This document shows, piece after piece, positions 7,244 to 13,983 of a stretch of DNA of 21,505 nt. Below the pieces are notes generated by a model. That model was not told where the DNA came from, ran no database searches, and worked only from the letters and a program-made list of their open reading frames with translations. The stretch's first letter is position 1. The number at the start of each line of letters is the position of its first letter. This stretch comes from a virus, in the IMG/VR virus record IMGVR_UViG_3300042397_001535, positions 1-21,505 of that record; one strand, 5' to 3'. The translations under genes were made by a program, and so were the position numbers.

Positions 7244-9066
7244 GCGCCTTTTCTGTCTCCGAGCCCTTTCCGACGTTTCACGACCGCGACGGCCAGCCGC
7301 TCGACGCAGGGTTTCTCTACTTCGGCGCGGCTGGCTTCCCTGCGCAGTCGAACCCCATCCCGGTCTACGTCGACGCGGCGCTGACGATCCCAGCGGCGCA
7401 GCCCGTGCGCACGCTCAACGGCTTCCCTCAGTACCAGGGCGCGGCGTGCCGGCTCTACGTCGACGCCGACGACTTCTCGATCGCGGTCAACCAATCAGAC
7501 AACACGCTCGTCTTCTCGTCCCTCAACTCGACGGTGCGCATCCCGCTCGCGTCGACGACGGGCAGCATCAGCGCTGACCGTGTAAACTACACCGAAGGCG
7601 GCATCGGCTCGACGACGCGCACGCTCACGAGCAAGCTGAAAGAGTCGGTGTCCGTCTTCGACTTCATGACGGCGGCGCAGATCGCCGACGTGCAAGCAGG
7701 CACGCTGCTCATCGACGTGACCGCGCCCATCAACGCGGCGATTGCGGCGGCGGATGACGTGTTCTTTCCCGAGGGCGCGTACCGCGTCTCGAACGACGGA
7801 ACGACGGCGAACGGGGCGATTCAGATCCCCAACGTCCTAGCAGCGAAGACGCTTCGCGGCGCTGGTCGCGGCAACACGGTGATCCGAAACTACGGGCAAG
7901 GCCCCTGCATCACGTCGATCGGCAACCTGCTTTTCTTCAACGTGTCGCTGCACGTCTGCGACCTGACGATTCAGGGCGAAGTCGGCTCCGGCGACGGCAT
8001 CTTCTGCGACTACACGTCGCAGAGCATCTTCGAGCGCGTCGAGCTACTTAGCTGCGGCACGAACGGCATCAAGCTCCAGCGCGGCGCGCACAACGCGCTG
8101 AACGACGTATGGGCGCGCGTCTGCGGCCTCGACGGCGTGCTCGTCGGTCAGGAGGCTTTCTTCACGACCATCGTCGGCGGCACCTTCGAGTCGAACGGGC
8201 GGCACGGGCTCAACTTCGCGGCCGATGGTGGCGCGGCCCCGAGCGGCGTGACCGCGACCGGCGCTTCGTTCCGCTCGAACGCGGTGCACAACGTCAACGT
8301 CCTCGACGGCGCTGGAGACGTTCGCCTCTTCGGATGCACCTTCACGACTACGACGTCGACCACGACTGCGCGGCACCTTAGTTTCGACGGCGGCGTGGGC
8401 ACGTCGACCGCGTGCCTTGCCTACGGCTGCACGTTCGTCGGTCAAAACTCCGCATCGTCTGTCGTCGGCATCTACGGCAACGCCTGCGAAGACCTCAGCC
8501 TCGACGGCTGCTCGATCGACTGCACGGGCTCGACGGCGTACTCGTTCACCGCGTCGGCGCTGATCACCCGCATCGTCAACTGCTCGAAGCTGTTTGGCGC
8601 AAAGGTCGACGCGAGCGCGGGAACGACGCAGATCTTGCCCGATGGCGGTTCTGTCTTCCTCAGTCGTTCGGCGTCGTACGTCGGCCCTACGACGATGAGC
8701 TTCGGCGGTGGGTACTCGACGTTTACCGTCGGCGGCAGCGTCAACGCCTTTCGCTTCCGCCTGCTCGGCGCTGGCGTCAACGAAGTCTTCGAGCTTGGCG
8801 GCTGGCGTCTCTGGGTCGACTCGTCGACGGGCAATCTCCGCATCAAGGGCACCGACCCGACGAGCGCAGCCGATGGCTTCTCGGTCGGTCCCGGCGTGCC
8901 GTCGTCGACGTTTGCAAACCTTCCCGCTGGCCCTCCCATCGGCACGATGGCGCGCTGCACTAACCTATCGGCAGCGCCTACCTTTGGTGCCGTTGCCGCA
9001 GGCGGCGGCGTCTTCTCTGGCTTCGTCATTTGGAACGGAGCCAACTGGACCGTCTTCGGCGTCTGA
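7240..9066 (+). CDS. Tailspike: P22-type head-binding domain plus right-handed beta-helix
   Basis: 608 residues beginning at the ATG of an ATGA overlap. Residues 1 to about 95 match the P22 tailspike N-terminal head-binding domain pattern: PFPTFHDRDGQPLDAGFLYF, NPIPVYVDAALTIPAAQPVR, TLNGFP. Residues 130-190 hold the usual entry into a pectate-lyase-like fold (SVFDFMTAAQIADV, then VFFPEGAYRVS). From about 195 to 450 there are repeating short beta-strand turns (GAGRGNTVI, LTIQGEVGSGDGIF, GTNGIKLQRGAHN, DGVLVGQEAFFTTIVGG) typical of parallel beta-helices. The C-terminal 120 residues are a separate beta domain. The protein would bind and probably cleave a surface polysaccharide; the active-site acids cannot be identified by eye. 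It attaches to the hub encoded at the left edge. Confidence 0.85.
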   Translation: MSAFSVSEPFPTFHDRDGQPLDAGFLYFGAAGFPAQSNPIPVYVDAALTIPAAQPVRTLNGFPQYQGAACRLYVDADDFSIAVNQSDNTLVFSSLNSTVRIPLASTTGSISADRVNYTEGGIGSTTRTLTSKLKESVSVFDFMTAAQIADVQAGTLLIDVTAPINAAIAAADDVFFPEGAYRVSNDGTTANGAIQIPNVLAAKTLRGAGRGNTVIRNYGQGPCITSIGNLLFFNVSLHVCDLTIQGEVGSGDGIFCDYTSQSIFERVELLSCGTNGIKLQRGAHNALNDVWARVCGLDGVLVGQEAFFTTIVGGTFESNGRHGLNFAADGGAAPSGVTATGASFRSNAVHNVNVLDGAGDVRLFGCTFTTTTSTTTARHLSFDGGVGTSTACLAYGCTFVGQNSASSVVGIYGNACEDLSLDGCSIDCTGSTAYSFTASALITRIVNCSKLFGAKVDASAGTTQILPDGGSVFLSRSASYVGPTTMSFGGGYSTFTVGGSVNAFRFRLLGAGVNEVFELGGWRLWVDSSTGNLRIKGTDPTSAADGFSVGPGVPSSTFANLPAGPPIGTMARCTNLSAAPTFGAVAAGGGVFSGFVIWNGANWTVFGV

Positions 9067-9080
9067 CGTAAGGGGTTGAT

Positions 9081-9335
9081 ATGGACAGCATCCGCATCGG
9101 CGAACTGATCGGGCTCCTCGCTCTCGGCGGCTCTATCGTCGGCGTTTACGTCGGCACACGCACCGAGGCCGCGAAGCTCGCGAGTGCGTTTAACGCGATG
9201 GCCGAAGCGATGAAGCAGATCCGCGACGATATTCACGAGATGCGCAAGGAGCTTCGCTCCGACCTGCAAGCGCACTCGAAGCAACTCGGCGACCTCTCGC
9301 AGCGCGTCGCCGTCGTCGAGACGAAGGTGCAGTGA
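9081..9335 (+). CDS. Membrane-anchored coiled-coil protein, lysis region (possible inner-membrane spanin or holin-like)
   Basis: 84 residues. The ATG at 9081 has AAGGGG seven bases upstream. One hydrophobic segment (about residues 7-25, IGELIGLLALGGSIVGVYVG) is followed by a charged heptad-like helix (DDIHEMRKELRSDLQAHSKQ, LSQRVAVVETKVQ). A single N-terminal membrane helix plus coiled coil suits an inner-membrane spanin, but also XhlA-type lysis accessory proteins. It is the first gene after the tailspike, and the endolysin follows about 1.2 kb later, so a part in lysis is likely from context. The stop overlaps the next ATG (TGATG). Confidence 0.6.
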   Translation: MDSIRIGELIGLLALGGSIVGVYVGTRTEAAKLASAFNAMAEAMKQIRDDIHEMRKELRSDLQAHSKQLGDLSQRVAVVETKVQ

Positions 9336-9547
9336 TGGAAGCCCTTGCGCTGAAGGTCGCCGTCTGGTGGCCCGTCGTTTCCGGCGTGCTGAATGTGCTC
9401 CTTCGCACGCGGACGCCGGAACAGTGGGTCGAGCGATGCGAGCGCACGCCACGCTTTGCAGCGTTCACTCGCTTCATGCGCTCGGTCGGCGTCGACCCCG
9501 TGAAGATGGTTCAAGCTCTCGGCGAGATGACGGAAGGAGGCAAGTGA
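9335..9547 (+). CDS. Small hydrophobic phage protein of unknown function, lysis region
   Basis: 70 residues from the ATG at 9335 (TGATG with the previous stop). Residues 3-22 (ALALKVAVWWPVVSGVLNVL) are hydrophobic enough for one membrane segment. The rest is an amphipathic basic region: RTPEQWVERCERTPRFAAF, then RSVGVDPVKMVQAL. I know similar short proteins with the pattern WWPVxSGxxNVLLRxRTPExW from other phages, always unnamed. It could be a holin-like or anchoring component because it sits between a coiled-coil membrane protein and a lipoprotein, but nothing in the sequence proves this. It ends in TGATG with the next gene. Confidence 0.55.
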   Translation: MEALALKVAVWWPVVSGVLNVLLRTRTPEQWVERCERTPRFAAFTRFMRSVGVDPVKMVQALGEMTEGGK

Positions 9548-9780
9548 TGCAGACGTTCGTGAAGTTCTTCGCTCTGCTCGTGGTCCCGAGCGCGATCGCC
9601 GGTTGCGGCTCTCCGTGCGCCCGCGTCGCATCAGACGCGATCACGCTCGACGGGGACTGCGCAAAGGCCGCGCTCGACAAAGGAGACGGTCAGCTTGCTG
9701 CGGCGTGCGCGACCGCTTACGGCCTGGTGAAGCGCGGCCTCCTCACTGGCTCGTGCGCGAACGACGTAGGTGCGCGATGA
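9547..9780 (+). CDS. Small Cys-rich lipoprotein (possible outer-membrane spanin or superinfection-exclusion protein)
   Basis: 77 residues. The ATG at 9547 lies in a TGATG overlap with the gene before. Residues 1-19 form a signal peptide (MQTFVKFFALLVVPSAIAG) followed by Cys20, giving a lipobox I-A-G-C. The residue after the Cys is Gly, not Asp, which favours sorting to the outer membrane. The mature part of about 58 residues holds four more cysteines (C24, C38, C54, C70), enough for two disulfides. Its place two genes after a membrane coiled-coil protein and upstream of the endolysin suits an o-spanin. However, it lacks the Pro-richness of Rz1, so a superinfection-exclusion lipoprotein is the main alternative. 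The lipoprotein call is firm, the function is not. The stop overlaps the next ATG (ATGA). Confidence 0.65.
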   Translation: MQTFVKFFALLVVPSAIAGCGSPCARVASDAITLDGDCAKAALDKGDGQLAAACATAYGLVKRGLLTGSCANDVGAR

Positions 9781-10073
9781 GCACGGCTTCGAACGTGCTG
9801 ACGTGGCTCGACACGGTGATCACCGTCGTCGCGAAGGTCGAGGACGCCATCGGTCAGCTTCCTCGCTTCGACGATGGGAAGCTGCTCATGCCCGAGAGCC
9901 AGGCGGCGGTCGTCGCGGCGCGGCTGCTCGATCCTGCTGAGATTGCCAACATGCTCCTGCGCGCAGCGTGCGACGCTGACCCGGAGCTTGAATCGGCCAT
10001 CAGCATCGCGGCGCTGAACTCGCAGGGCCTCGACCGTCGACGGCTCGAAGCGGCGTTGCGCAGGCTGACGTAG
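9777..10073 (+). CDS. Hypothetical phage protein
   Basis: 98 residues from the ATG at 9777, overlapping the lipoprotein stop (ATGA); upstream in-frame codons lie inside that gene. The protein is predicted mostly helical: an N-terminal amphipathic helix (VLTWLDTVITVVAKVEDAIG), a middle LMPESQAAVVAARLLDPAEI segment, and a C-terminal Ala/Leu/Arg helix (LDRRRLEAALRRL). No membrane segment, Cys motif or catalytic signature is visible. I do not recognise the family. It is part of the lysis/accessory block between the lipoprotein and the basic DUF5872-like gene. Confidence 0.5.
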   Translation: MSTASNVLTWLDTVITVVAKVEDAIGQLPRFDDGKLLMPESQAAVVAARLLDPAEIANMLLRAACDADPELESAISIAALNSQGLDRRRLEAALRRLT

Positions 10074-10082
10074 GAGCAAACC

Positions 10083-10496
10083 GTGACGACGTACACCAAG
10101 CCCGCGCTGCGCGAGCGCATCAAGGATCGCGTGATGGCAGGCGGCAAGGGCGGCAAGCCTGGCCAGTGGAGCGCGCGCAAGGCGCAGATCGTCGCGCAGG
10201 AGTACAAGGAAGCGGGCGGTGGCTACGAGGGCGCGAAAACAGGCGCGCAGAAGTCGCTCTCGACGTGGACGCGCGAAGACTGGGGCACGAAGAGCGGCAA
10301 GCCGTCGACGCAAGGCGCGAAGGCGACCGGCGAACGCTATCTGCCTAAGGCCGCGCGTGAAGCGCTCTCGCCTGCGGAGTACGCCGCAACGACGCGCGCA
10401 AAGCGCGAAGCGACGAAGCGCGGCGAGCAGTTTGCGAAGCAGCCGAAGAAGATCGCCGCGAAGACGGCGGCGCATCGCAGCCGGAGCAAGACGTGA
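10083..10496 (+). CDS. Very basic DUF5872-like protein
   Basis: 137 residues with a GTG start at 10083, chosen because AGGAG stands six bases upstream (10072-10076). The run PALRERIKDRVMAGGKGGKP, then GQWSARKAQIVAQEYKEAGG, then SLSTWTREDWGTKSGKPSTQ and KATGERYLPKAAREAL is what I remember of the DUF5872 family, found in phages, algae and large DNA viruses with no known function. Lys and Arg are frequent throughout, and the tail (KKIAAKTAAHRSRSKT) resembles a nucleic-acid-binding extension. It sits late in the plus-strand operon directly before the endolysin. DNA binding or packaging with the genome is an inference. The stop overlaps the next GTG (GTGA). Confidence 0.65.
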   Translation: MTTYTKPALRERIKDRVMAGGKGGKPGQWSARKAQIVAQEYKEAGGGYEGAKTGAQKSLSTWTREDWGTKSGKPSTQGAKATGERYLPKAAREALSPAEYAATTRAKREATKRGEQFAKQPKKIAAKTAAHRSRSKT

Positions 10497-11347
10497 CCGC
10501 GCGCGAGCTACCTGCTAGGGCGACGCCGGTGCACGCCGCCGAAGTCTACCTAGCCCTGCGCCTTCAGCTTGCCGCGCAGCTCGGGGCACCGCCGCCGCGT
10601 GAAGCCGTCGCCATCATGCTTGGGCAGATGGCCCTGGAGACGGGGCGTTTCAAGAGCGTGATGAACTACAACCTCGGCGGCATCAAGTGTTCGAAGAGTT
10701 GGCCTGGATGCTGGCAGCACTTTGCCACGACGGAGCGCCTGCCGATGCGCACCGCGCAGAAGTACCTCGACGAGGTGCCGCAAGACTCGACCGTCGAGCT
10801 CGTCGAGCGCTCCGGCGACTTGTGGACGTTGCGCTTCAAGGGCAAGCATCCTGTCAATCGCTTCGTCGCCTTCGAGAGCCTCGACGCTGCGATTGAGCAC
10901 CACGTCGCCTTCCTCCTCGGCCGCTACCGTTCCGCCGTCGAGGTGGCCGTCACGACGCGCGACGCTGAAGCCTACGTCACCGAGTGCCATCGGCTCGGGT
11001 ATTTCACGGGCGACCCGGACGCCTACCGCGCATCCGTGCGCAGCCTCGCTCGTGAGTACACGCGCACCATGCCCGCCGATCCCGCGCCAGTGACGCCCAT
11101 GCCGCCCACTGAGCCCGTTGTCAGCGTCGCGGCGAGTGTGCCTGCTCCCGAGCCCGAAAGCCCCGCCATGGCCCCGTCAGCGCCCAGGGATGAGGCTCCG
11201 CGTCCGGTGGGCGAAGCGCCACCCGTGGCCACGCTTCCGCAGATCGGCATCGGCCTCACGAAAGACGAAGAGCCGCGTCCCTGGTGGGTGCGGCTCCTCG
11301 TGTGGCTCGTCGGTGCGATGACGGGGAAGTTCGGCGCGCGTCGCTAG
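10493..11347 (+). CDS. Endolysin with N-terminal glucosaminidase (GH73/FlgJ-like) domain
   Basis: 284 residues from a GTG that overlaps the preceding stop (GTGA). Residues about 15-190 show the endo-N-acetylglucosaminidase pattern: REAVAIMLGQMALETGRFKS with E49 as the likely catalytic acid, then NYNLGGIKCSKSWPGCW. Later come FVAFESLDAAIEHHVAFLLG and LGYFTGDPDAYRASVRSLAR. The enzyme would cut the glycan strands of the cell wall at lysis. Residues about 195-250 are Pro/Ala-rich and look like a linker. The last 20 residues contain a hydrophobic segment (WWVRLLVWLVGAM), which may tether the protein to the membrane; there is no N-terminal signal peptide. It is the last plus-strand late gene, and its stop shares CTAG with the opposing gene. 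Confidence 0.8.
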   Translation: MTARELPARATPVHAAEVYLALRLQLAAQLGAPPPREAVAIMLGQMALETGRFKSVMNYNLGGIKCSKSWPGCWQHFATTERLPMRTAQKYLDEVPQDSTVELVERSGDLWTLRFKGKHPVNRFVAFESLDAAIEHHVAFLLGRYRSAVEVAVTTRDAEAYVTECHRLGYFTGDPDAYRASVRSLAREYTRTMPADPAPVTPMPPTEPVVSVAASVPAPEPESPAMAPSAPRDEAPRPVGEAPPVATLPQIGIGLTKDEEPRPWWVRLLVWLVGAMTGKFGARR

Positions 11348-11532
11348 CCGTCGACCATGAGCGCTAGCCCAGCGGTGACGGCCAGCGTCGCCGCGAGCAC
11401 GTCGAGCAAGAACGCCCGAATCATCCCCTTGCGGGGCTCGGGAAGCTCGAAGCGCAGGGCGTAGACGGGCGGTCTCATGCCGCGCAGTTGCGTTTGCGTC
11501 GTTTGCGGTCGGAGTGCGTAGCGTGCCTTCAT
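11344..11532 (-). CDS. Small membrane protein, end of early operon
   Basis: 62 residues from the ATG complementary to 11530-11532; the in-frame ATG at 11478 is an alternative and neither has a strong ribosome site. The only clear feature is a C-terminal hydrophobic helix (MIRAFLLDVLAATLAVTAGL), with a basic stretch before it. I do not recognise it. It is the last gene of the minus-strand operon and runs four bases into the stop codon of the endolysin gene on the other strand. Because the coding evidence is only length, packing and the helix, it could be spurious. Confidence 0.4.
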   Translation of the reverse strand: MKARYALRPQTTQTQLRGMRPPVYALRFELPEPRKGMIRAFLLDVLAATLAVTAGLALMVDG

Positions 11533-11536
11533 GCGA

Positions 11537-11797
11537 CTACTTTCGCGCGCTCGCGTCGGCGGGTAAAGTTTTCGGCAGCTTTCCGCGCAGGGCCTCGGCG
11601 AACGCAAGGTCGATGACCTGCGTGTGTTGGTAGTCCGGGGAGACCAACTTCGCGCACTCGTGCCCGAAGGAGTGGATGGCCCAGCCGGTCAGCTCGACGA
11701 GCGGGGCAAGCTCGCGCCGCCAGCTCTCGCAGTAGGCCGACGCGCTCGCGTGAACGCGCCCGTCTGGGCCTCGTCGTCGGATGCTTGGAAGGCTCAT
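11537..11797 (-). CDS. Hypothetical phage protein
   Basis: 86 residues. The ATG at 11795-11797 has a very good ribosome site (GAGGAGG about seven bases upstream) and overlaps the previous stop (ATGA), so the start is secure. The N-terminus is basic (RRRGPDGRVHASASAYCESW), followed by RRELAPLVELTGWAIHSFGH and CAKLVSPDYQHTQVIDLAFA. Two Cys (23 and 48) and nearby His residues do not form a standard zinc motif. I do not recognise the family. It belongs to the series of small genes at the distal end of the early operon. Confidence 0.55.
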   Translation of the reverse strand: MSLPSIRRRGPDGRVHASASAYCESWRRELAPLVELTGWAIHSFGHECAKLVSPDYQHTQVIDLAFAEALRGKLPKTLPADASARK

Positions 11798-11997
11798 GGC
11801 GTCGCCTCCTCGCGCTGCGTGCAGCGGTCGCAGACGACGAGCCCGAAGCGCCCGGTCGCCCGGTACGTCCACCCGGTAGGCCAGTCGACGGCGCGCCTTC
11901 GTCGATGCTTCACCGCTTCGACCTCGCGCGTCGGCACGTTGCGCACGACGCCGCACGCGCCGCACTTCCACTCTGCAAAACTTCCCATCGGTTCCAT
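11794..11997 (-). CDS. Small zinc-ribbon-like protein
   Basis: 67 residues. The ATG at 11995-11997 is preceded by GAAGGAAGG with about nine bases spacing; a second ATG three codons on is possible. Two CxxC knuckles, C12/C15 (KCGACG) and C56/C59 (VVCDRCT), frame a basic middle part with RRRR, the usual layout of a single zinc ribbon. Nothing else identifies it. Such proteins often bind nucleic acid or act as small adaptors, which is only an inference here. The stop overlaps the following start (ATGA). Confidence 0.55.
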   Translation of the reverse strand: MEPMGSFAEWKCGACGVVRNVPTREVEAVKHRRRRAVDWPTGWTYRATGRFGLVVCDRCTQREEATP

Positions 11998-11998
11998 T

Positions 11999-12634
11999 CT
12001 ACACGCCTTCCTTCGTTACTTTTCGAACAAGCAGTCTCTCCCACTTCTTGAAGCCGCCGCGCCGACCGAACTCGGCGAGATGCTCCTCGAACGGGTGATT
12101 CGACGAGATGTCATCCGGCCTTCGCGCAGTGATCCTGTCGCCGACGTAGACGAGCGCGCAGGGCGTCGAAGGGAGCCGAATCACGTCGCCGACTACGCGC
12201 AGCGGCGGCAGGTTGTGCAGCGGCTTCCAGGGGCCGCAGGCGAGCGAGGTGATCGCCACGTCAACCTTCCAGAGGTCGTGCGAGCTGAGCCCGTCGAGGT
12301 CCGGCACCCGAGCGACGATGCAGGGCGTCGCAGCGGCGTTCGCTCCACCGCAGCGCGTCGCCTCGATCGAGCAGGCGAGGCCTGACTGCGAATCGATCTC
12401 AACTTCGATGTCACCGTCGACGCTTAGCGTCCACCGCATCTTGTTCGTCGCGTAGGTGATGGTTCCAGCGGCGCGGTCGAACGTAGGTAGGCTTCGCCCG
12501 ACCTGCGCGTACTCACTCGCCGTCGTCCAGTTCCACTCGACGCCGTGCGTCTTCGGGATTCTAATCGCCCACCCTTGTCGGTAGCCCCTCGCGAGGCGAA
12601 TCGCCATGCGGGCGATCGTGTCATGGTCAGTCAT
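11999..12634 (-). CDS. Hypothetical phage protein
   Basis: 211 residues from the ATG at 12632-12634, which follows GAAGAGGG at suitable distance; upstream codons in the same frame overlap the neighbouring zinc-ribbon gene. The first half contains short beta-like stretches (TITYATNKMRWTLSVDGDIE, VEIDSQSGLACSIEATRCGG). The second half has DVAITSLACGPWKPLHNLPP and LVYVGDRITARRPDD. Five cysteines are scattered without knuckle spacing. The C-terminal end is basic. I do not recognise a family, and no membrane segment or enzyme signature is visible. It is the longest of the unexplained genes at the end of the operon. Confidence 0.55.
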   Translation of the reverse strand: MTDHDTIARMAIRLARGYRQGWAIRIPKTHGVEWNWTTASEYAQVGRSLPTFDRAAGTITYATNKMRWTLSVDGDIEVEIDSQSGLACSIEATRCGGANAAATPCIVARVPDLDGLSSHDLWKVDVAITSLACGPWKPLHNLPPLRVVGDVIRLPSTPCALVYVGDRITARRPDDISSNHPFEEHLAEFGRRGGFKKWERLLVRKVTKEGV

Positions 12635-13055
12635 GTCGTCGCCCTCTTCGCGCGGCTGTTGCGCGCTCTCCAAATTTCGCCTGCGCCTCCCTGAGCGCGC
12701 AGCCGCATGAGATTGTGTCACCGGATCGAAGTTGCCAGGCATCGCGGAGGACGGCAGGCGAGCCGCAGTCGCACTCGCACACCCAGCGGCTCAGGCCGTC
12801 GAGCTGCTTCGCGGAGCGGTCGACTACGACGAGACGACCGAAGCGATGCCCCCACAGGTCGAAGCGTCGCACGCACCCGCACGAGCGCGTCTGCTTCGTG
12901 CGTAGGTGCGTCGCGCGAACGGTGACGCGCTCGCCGCACTCGCACACGCACGCCCACCAGGTGTTGCCCTTGCGGTCGCTTGCAGGGCGTGGCGCTGGCT
13001 CGCAGACGGTGAGCAGGCCGAAGCGCTGCCCGGTCAGGTCTAGTCGCGCGGGCAT
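12627..13055 (-). CDS. Protein with two tandem DLTGQRFG/SCGC zinc-ribbon repeats
   Basis: 142 residues. The ATG at 13053-13055 has a strong site (GGGAGGT seven bases upstream). Two copies of the same module are visible. Copy one runs from DLTGQRFGLLTV through CVCECGERVTV to TKQTRSCGC (about residues 5-62). Copy two runs from DLWGHRFGRLVVV through CECDCGSPAVL to GDTISCGC (about residues 65-122). This module (DLTGxRFGxLTV, CxCG, SCGC) is common in phages, alone or attached to AP2 or HNH domains, and is thought to bind DNA through a zinc ribbon. Here there is no HNH or AP2 part. The C-terminus is basic. Start and ribosome site lie inside the coding end of the preceding gene (16-base overlap). 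Confidence 0.65.
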   Translation of the reverse strand: MPARLDLTGQRFGLLTVCEPAPRPASDRKGNTWWACVCECGERVTVRATHLRTKQTRSCGCVRRFDLWGHRFGRLVVVDRSAKQLDGLSRWVCECDCGSPAVLRDAWQLRSGDTISCGCALREAQAKFGERATAARRGRRHD

Positions 13056-13402
13056 TTGCCGCACCTCCCTCGGATGCGCCCGAAGCGCAGATGCGTGTCG
13101 GAGATGGTCGACGCCTCGCCGCAGCGCACGCAGCGCACGTCCCACGTTGAATAGCGTTGCTTCGGTCCCTCGTGGTACGCAACCGCCTCGAACCCGAGGC
13201 CGTCGAGCTGAGACGAGAGGCGCCTCGCCTGCGATGCGCGGAAGACGCAGCCGCACGATTTCATGCCGCTTTGCAGGTGAGAGAGCGTGCGCTTGCGCAA
13301 CTCAGTGCCGCAGTCGCACCGCAGGATGACGGGGCGAACGCTGATGCAGACGAGGTGGTGGTGTCGGTGGCCCACTTCGAGGGGCGGAAGGCGCACTCGC
13401 AT
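13040..13402 (-). CDS. Protein with two zinc-ribbon-like modules
   Basis: 120 residues from the ATG at 13400-13402, which overlaps the previous stop (TGATG); the longer frame upstream runs antisense to nothing useful and through two other genes, so it was trimmed. Module one is LRCDCGTELRKRTLSHLQSG followed by MKSCGC (about residues 28-53), the same CxCG...SCGC pattern as in the next gene. Module two is VRCVRCGEASTISDTHLRFG followed by RIRGRCGKC, a CxxC pair of knuckles with the same L-x-x-G spacing. Together with its neighbour this makes four related metal-binding modules in tandem. Function unknown; nucleic-acid binding is the likely guess. Confidence 0.6.
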   Translation of the reverse strand: MRVRLPPLEVGHRHHHLVCISVRPVILRCDCGTELRKRTLSHLQSGMKSCGCVFRASQARRLSSQLDGLGFEAVAYHEGPKQRYSTWDVRCVRCGEASTISDTHLRFGRIRGRCGKCPRD

Positions 13403-13983
13403 CAGTGGTCGTCCATGAGCGCGGCGATCTCGCGGCGAAGCGCGGCGCATTCGGCGCGGAGCTTGTCGCGCTCGTCCATCATTTGCTTCGCGAGCTGCTG
13501 CGCCTCTGCGGCCTGCGCGCGTAACAGCGTCTCGCCTTCGGAATACGTCACCGCTGGCTGCGCCATCGCCCGCGCCGCAGCGCGAATCAGGTCCATGAGC
13601 TTGCCGAACGAGATCTCCCCGTCGTCGTGCTCGCGCAGCACCTGCCGCACGCCCTCGTAGCTCAAGCCGTACTCGCGCATTTGCTCGGCCTCCTGGCGAA
13701 TCATCTGCGAGAAGTTCTGCGCCGCGAAGGTCTTCATGCGCTCGCACTCCGCTTCGAGCCGCTCGCACTCCTCGTGCATGACGCGTCCGAGGTCTTGATA
13801 GTCCGCAAGCGCCTTGCCGCGCTCCGCCTCCAGCTCCCGCACTCGCGCGACGAGCGCGGGCACGTCCGCTCGTGCGTCGCTGTTTGCAAGTCGGCCTTCG
13901 GGCCAGCGTCCTTCGATTGCGTCGAGGATTTCTGGAATGGTGCTGGTGGATGGCACCGGCGGCAACGGTTTCCACGGCTTCAT
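13402..13983 (-). CDS. Coiled-coil phage protein of unknown function
   Basis: 193 residues. The ATG at 13981-13983 follows GGAGGGG at good spacing and overlaps the stop of the gene before. After a Pro-rich start (WKPLPPVPSTSTIPEILDAI) the protein is nearly all charged helix: ADVPALVARVRELEAERGKA, ECERLEAECERMKTFAAQNF, SQMIRQEAEQMREYG, and a C-terminal coil (QQLAKQMMDERDKLRAECAA). The segment GLSYEGVRQVLREHDDGE interrupts the coil. It shares the ARxDVPAL(V/I)AxVRxL segment with the next upstream gene, so the two probably arose by partial duplication. No enzyme motif. Confidence 0.6.
   Translation of the reverse strand: MKPWKPLPPVPSTSTIPEILDAIEGRWPEGRLANSDARADVPALVARVRELEAERGKALADYQDLGRVMHEECERLEAECERMKTFAAQNFSQMIRQEAEQMREYGLSYEGVRQVLREHDDGEISFGKLMDLIRAAARAMAQPAVTYSEGETLLRAQAAEAQQLAKQMMDERDKLRAECAALRREIAALMDDH

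Noticed and set aside
8472-9452. 326-codon open frame on the minus strand opposite the tailspike end and lysis genes
   Set aside because: It is antisense to well supported genes, has no recognisable protein pattern, and arises from GC-rich codon use. The same applies to long antisense frames at 13627-14745, 16346-17572 and 17329-18381 on the plus strand.
11341-11400. Bidirectional terminator at the convergent junction
   Set aside because: GCTAGC-like repeats are present, but I could not form a stable stem followed by a T-run on either strand.
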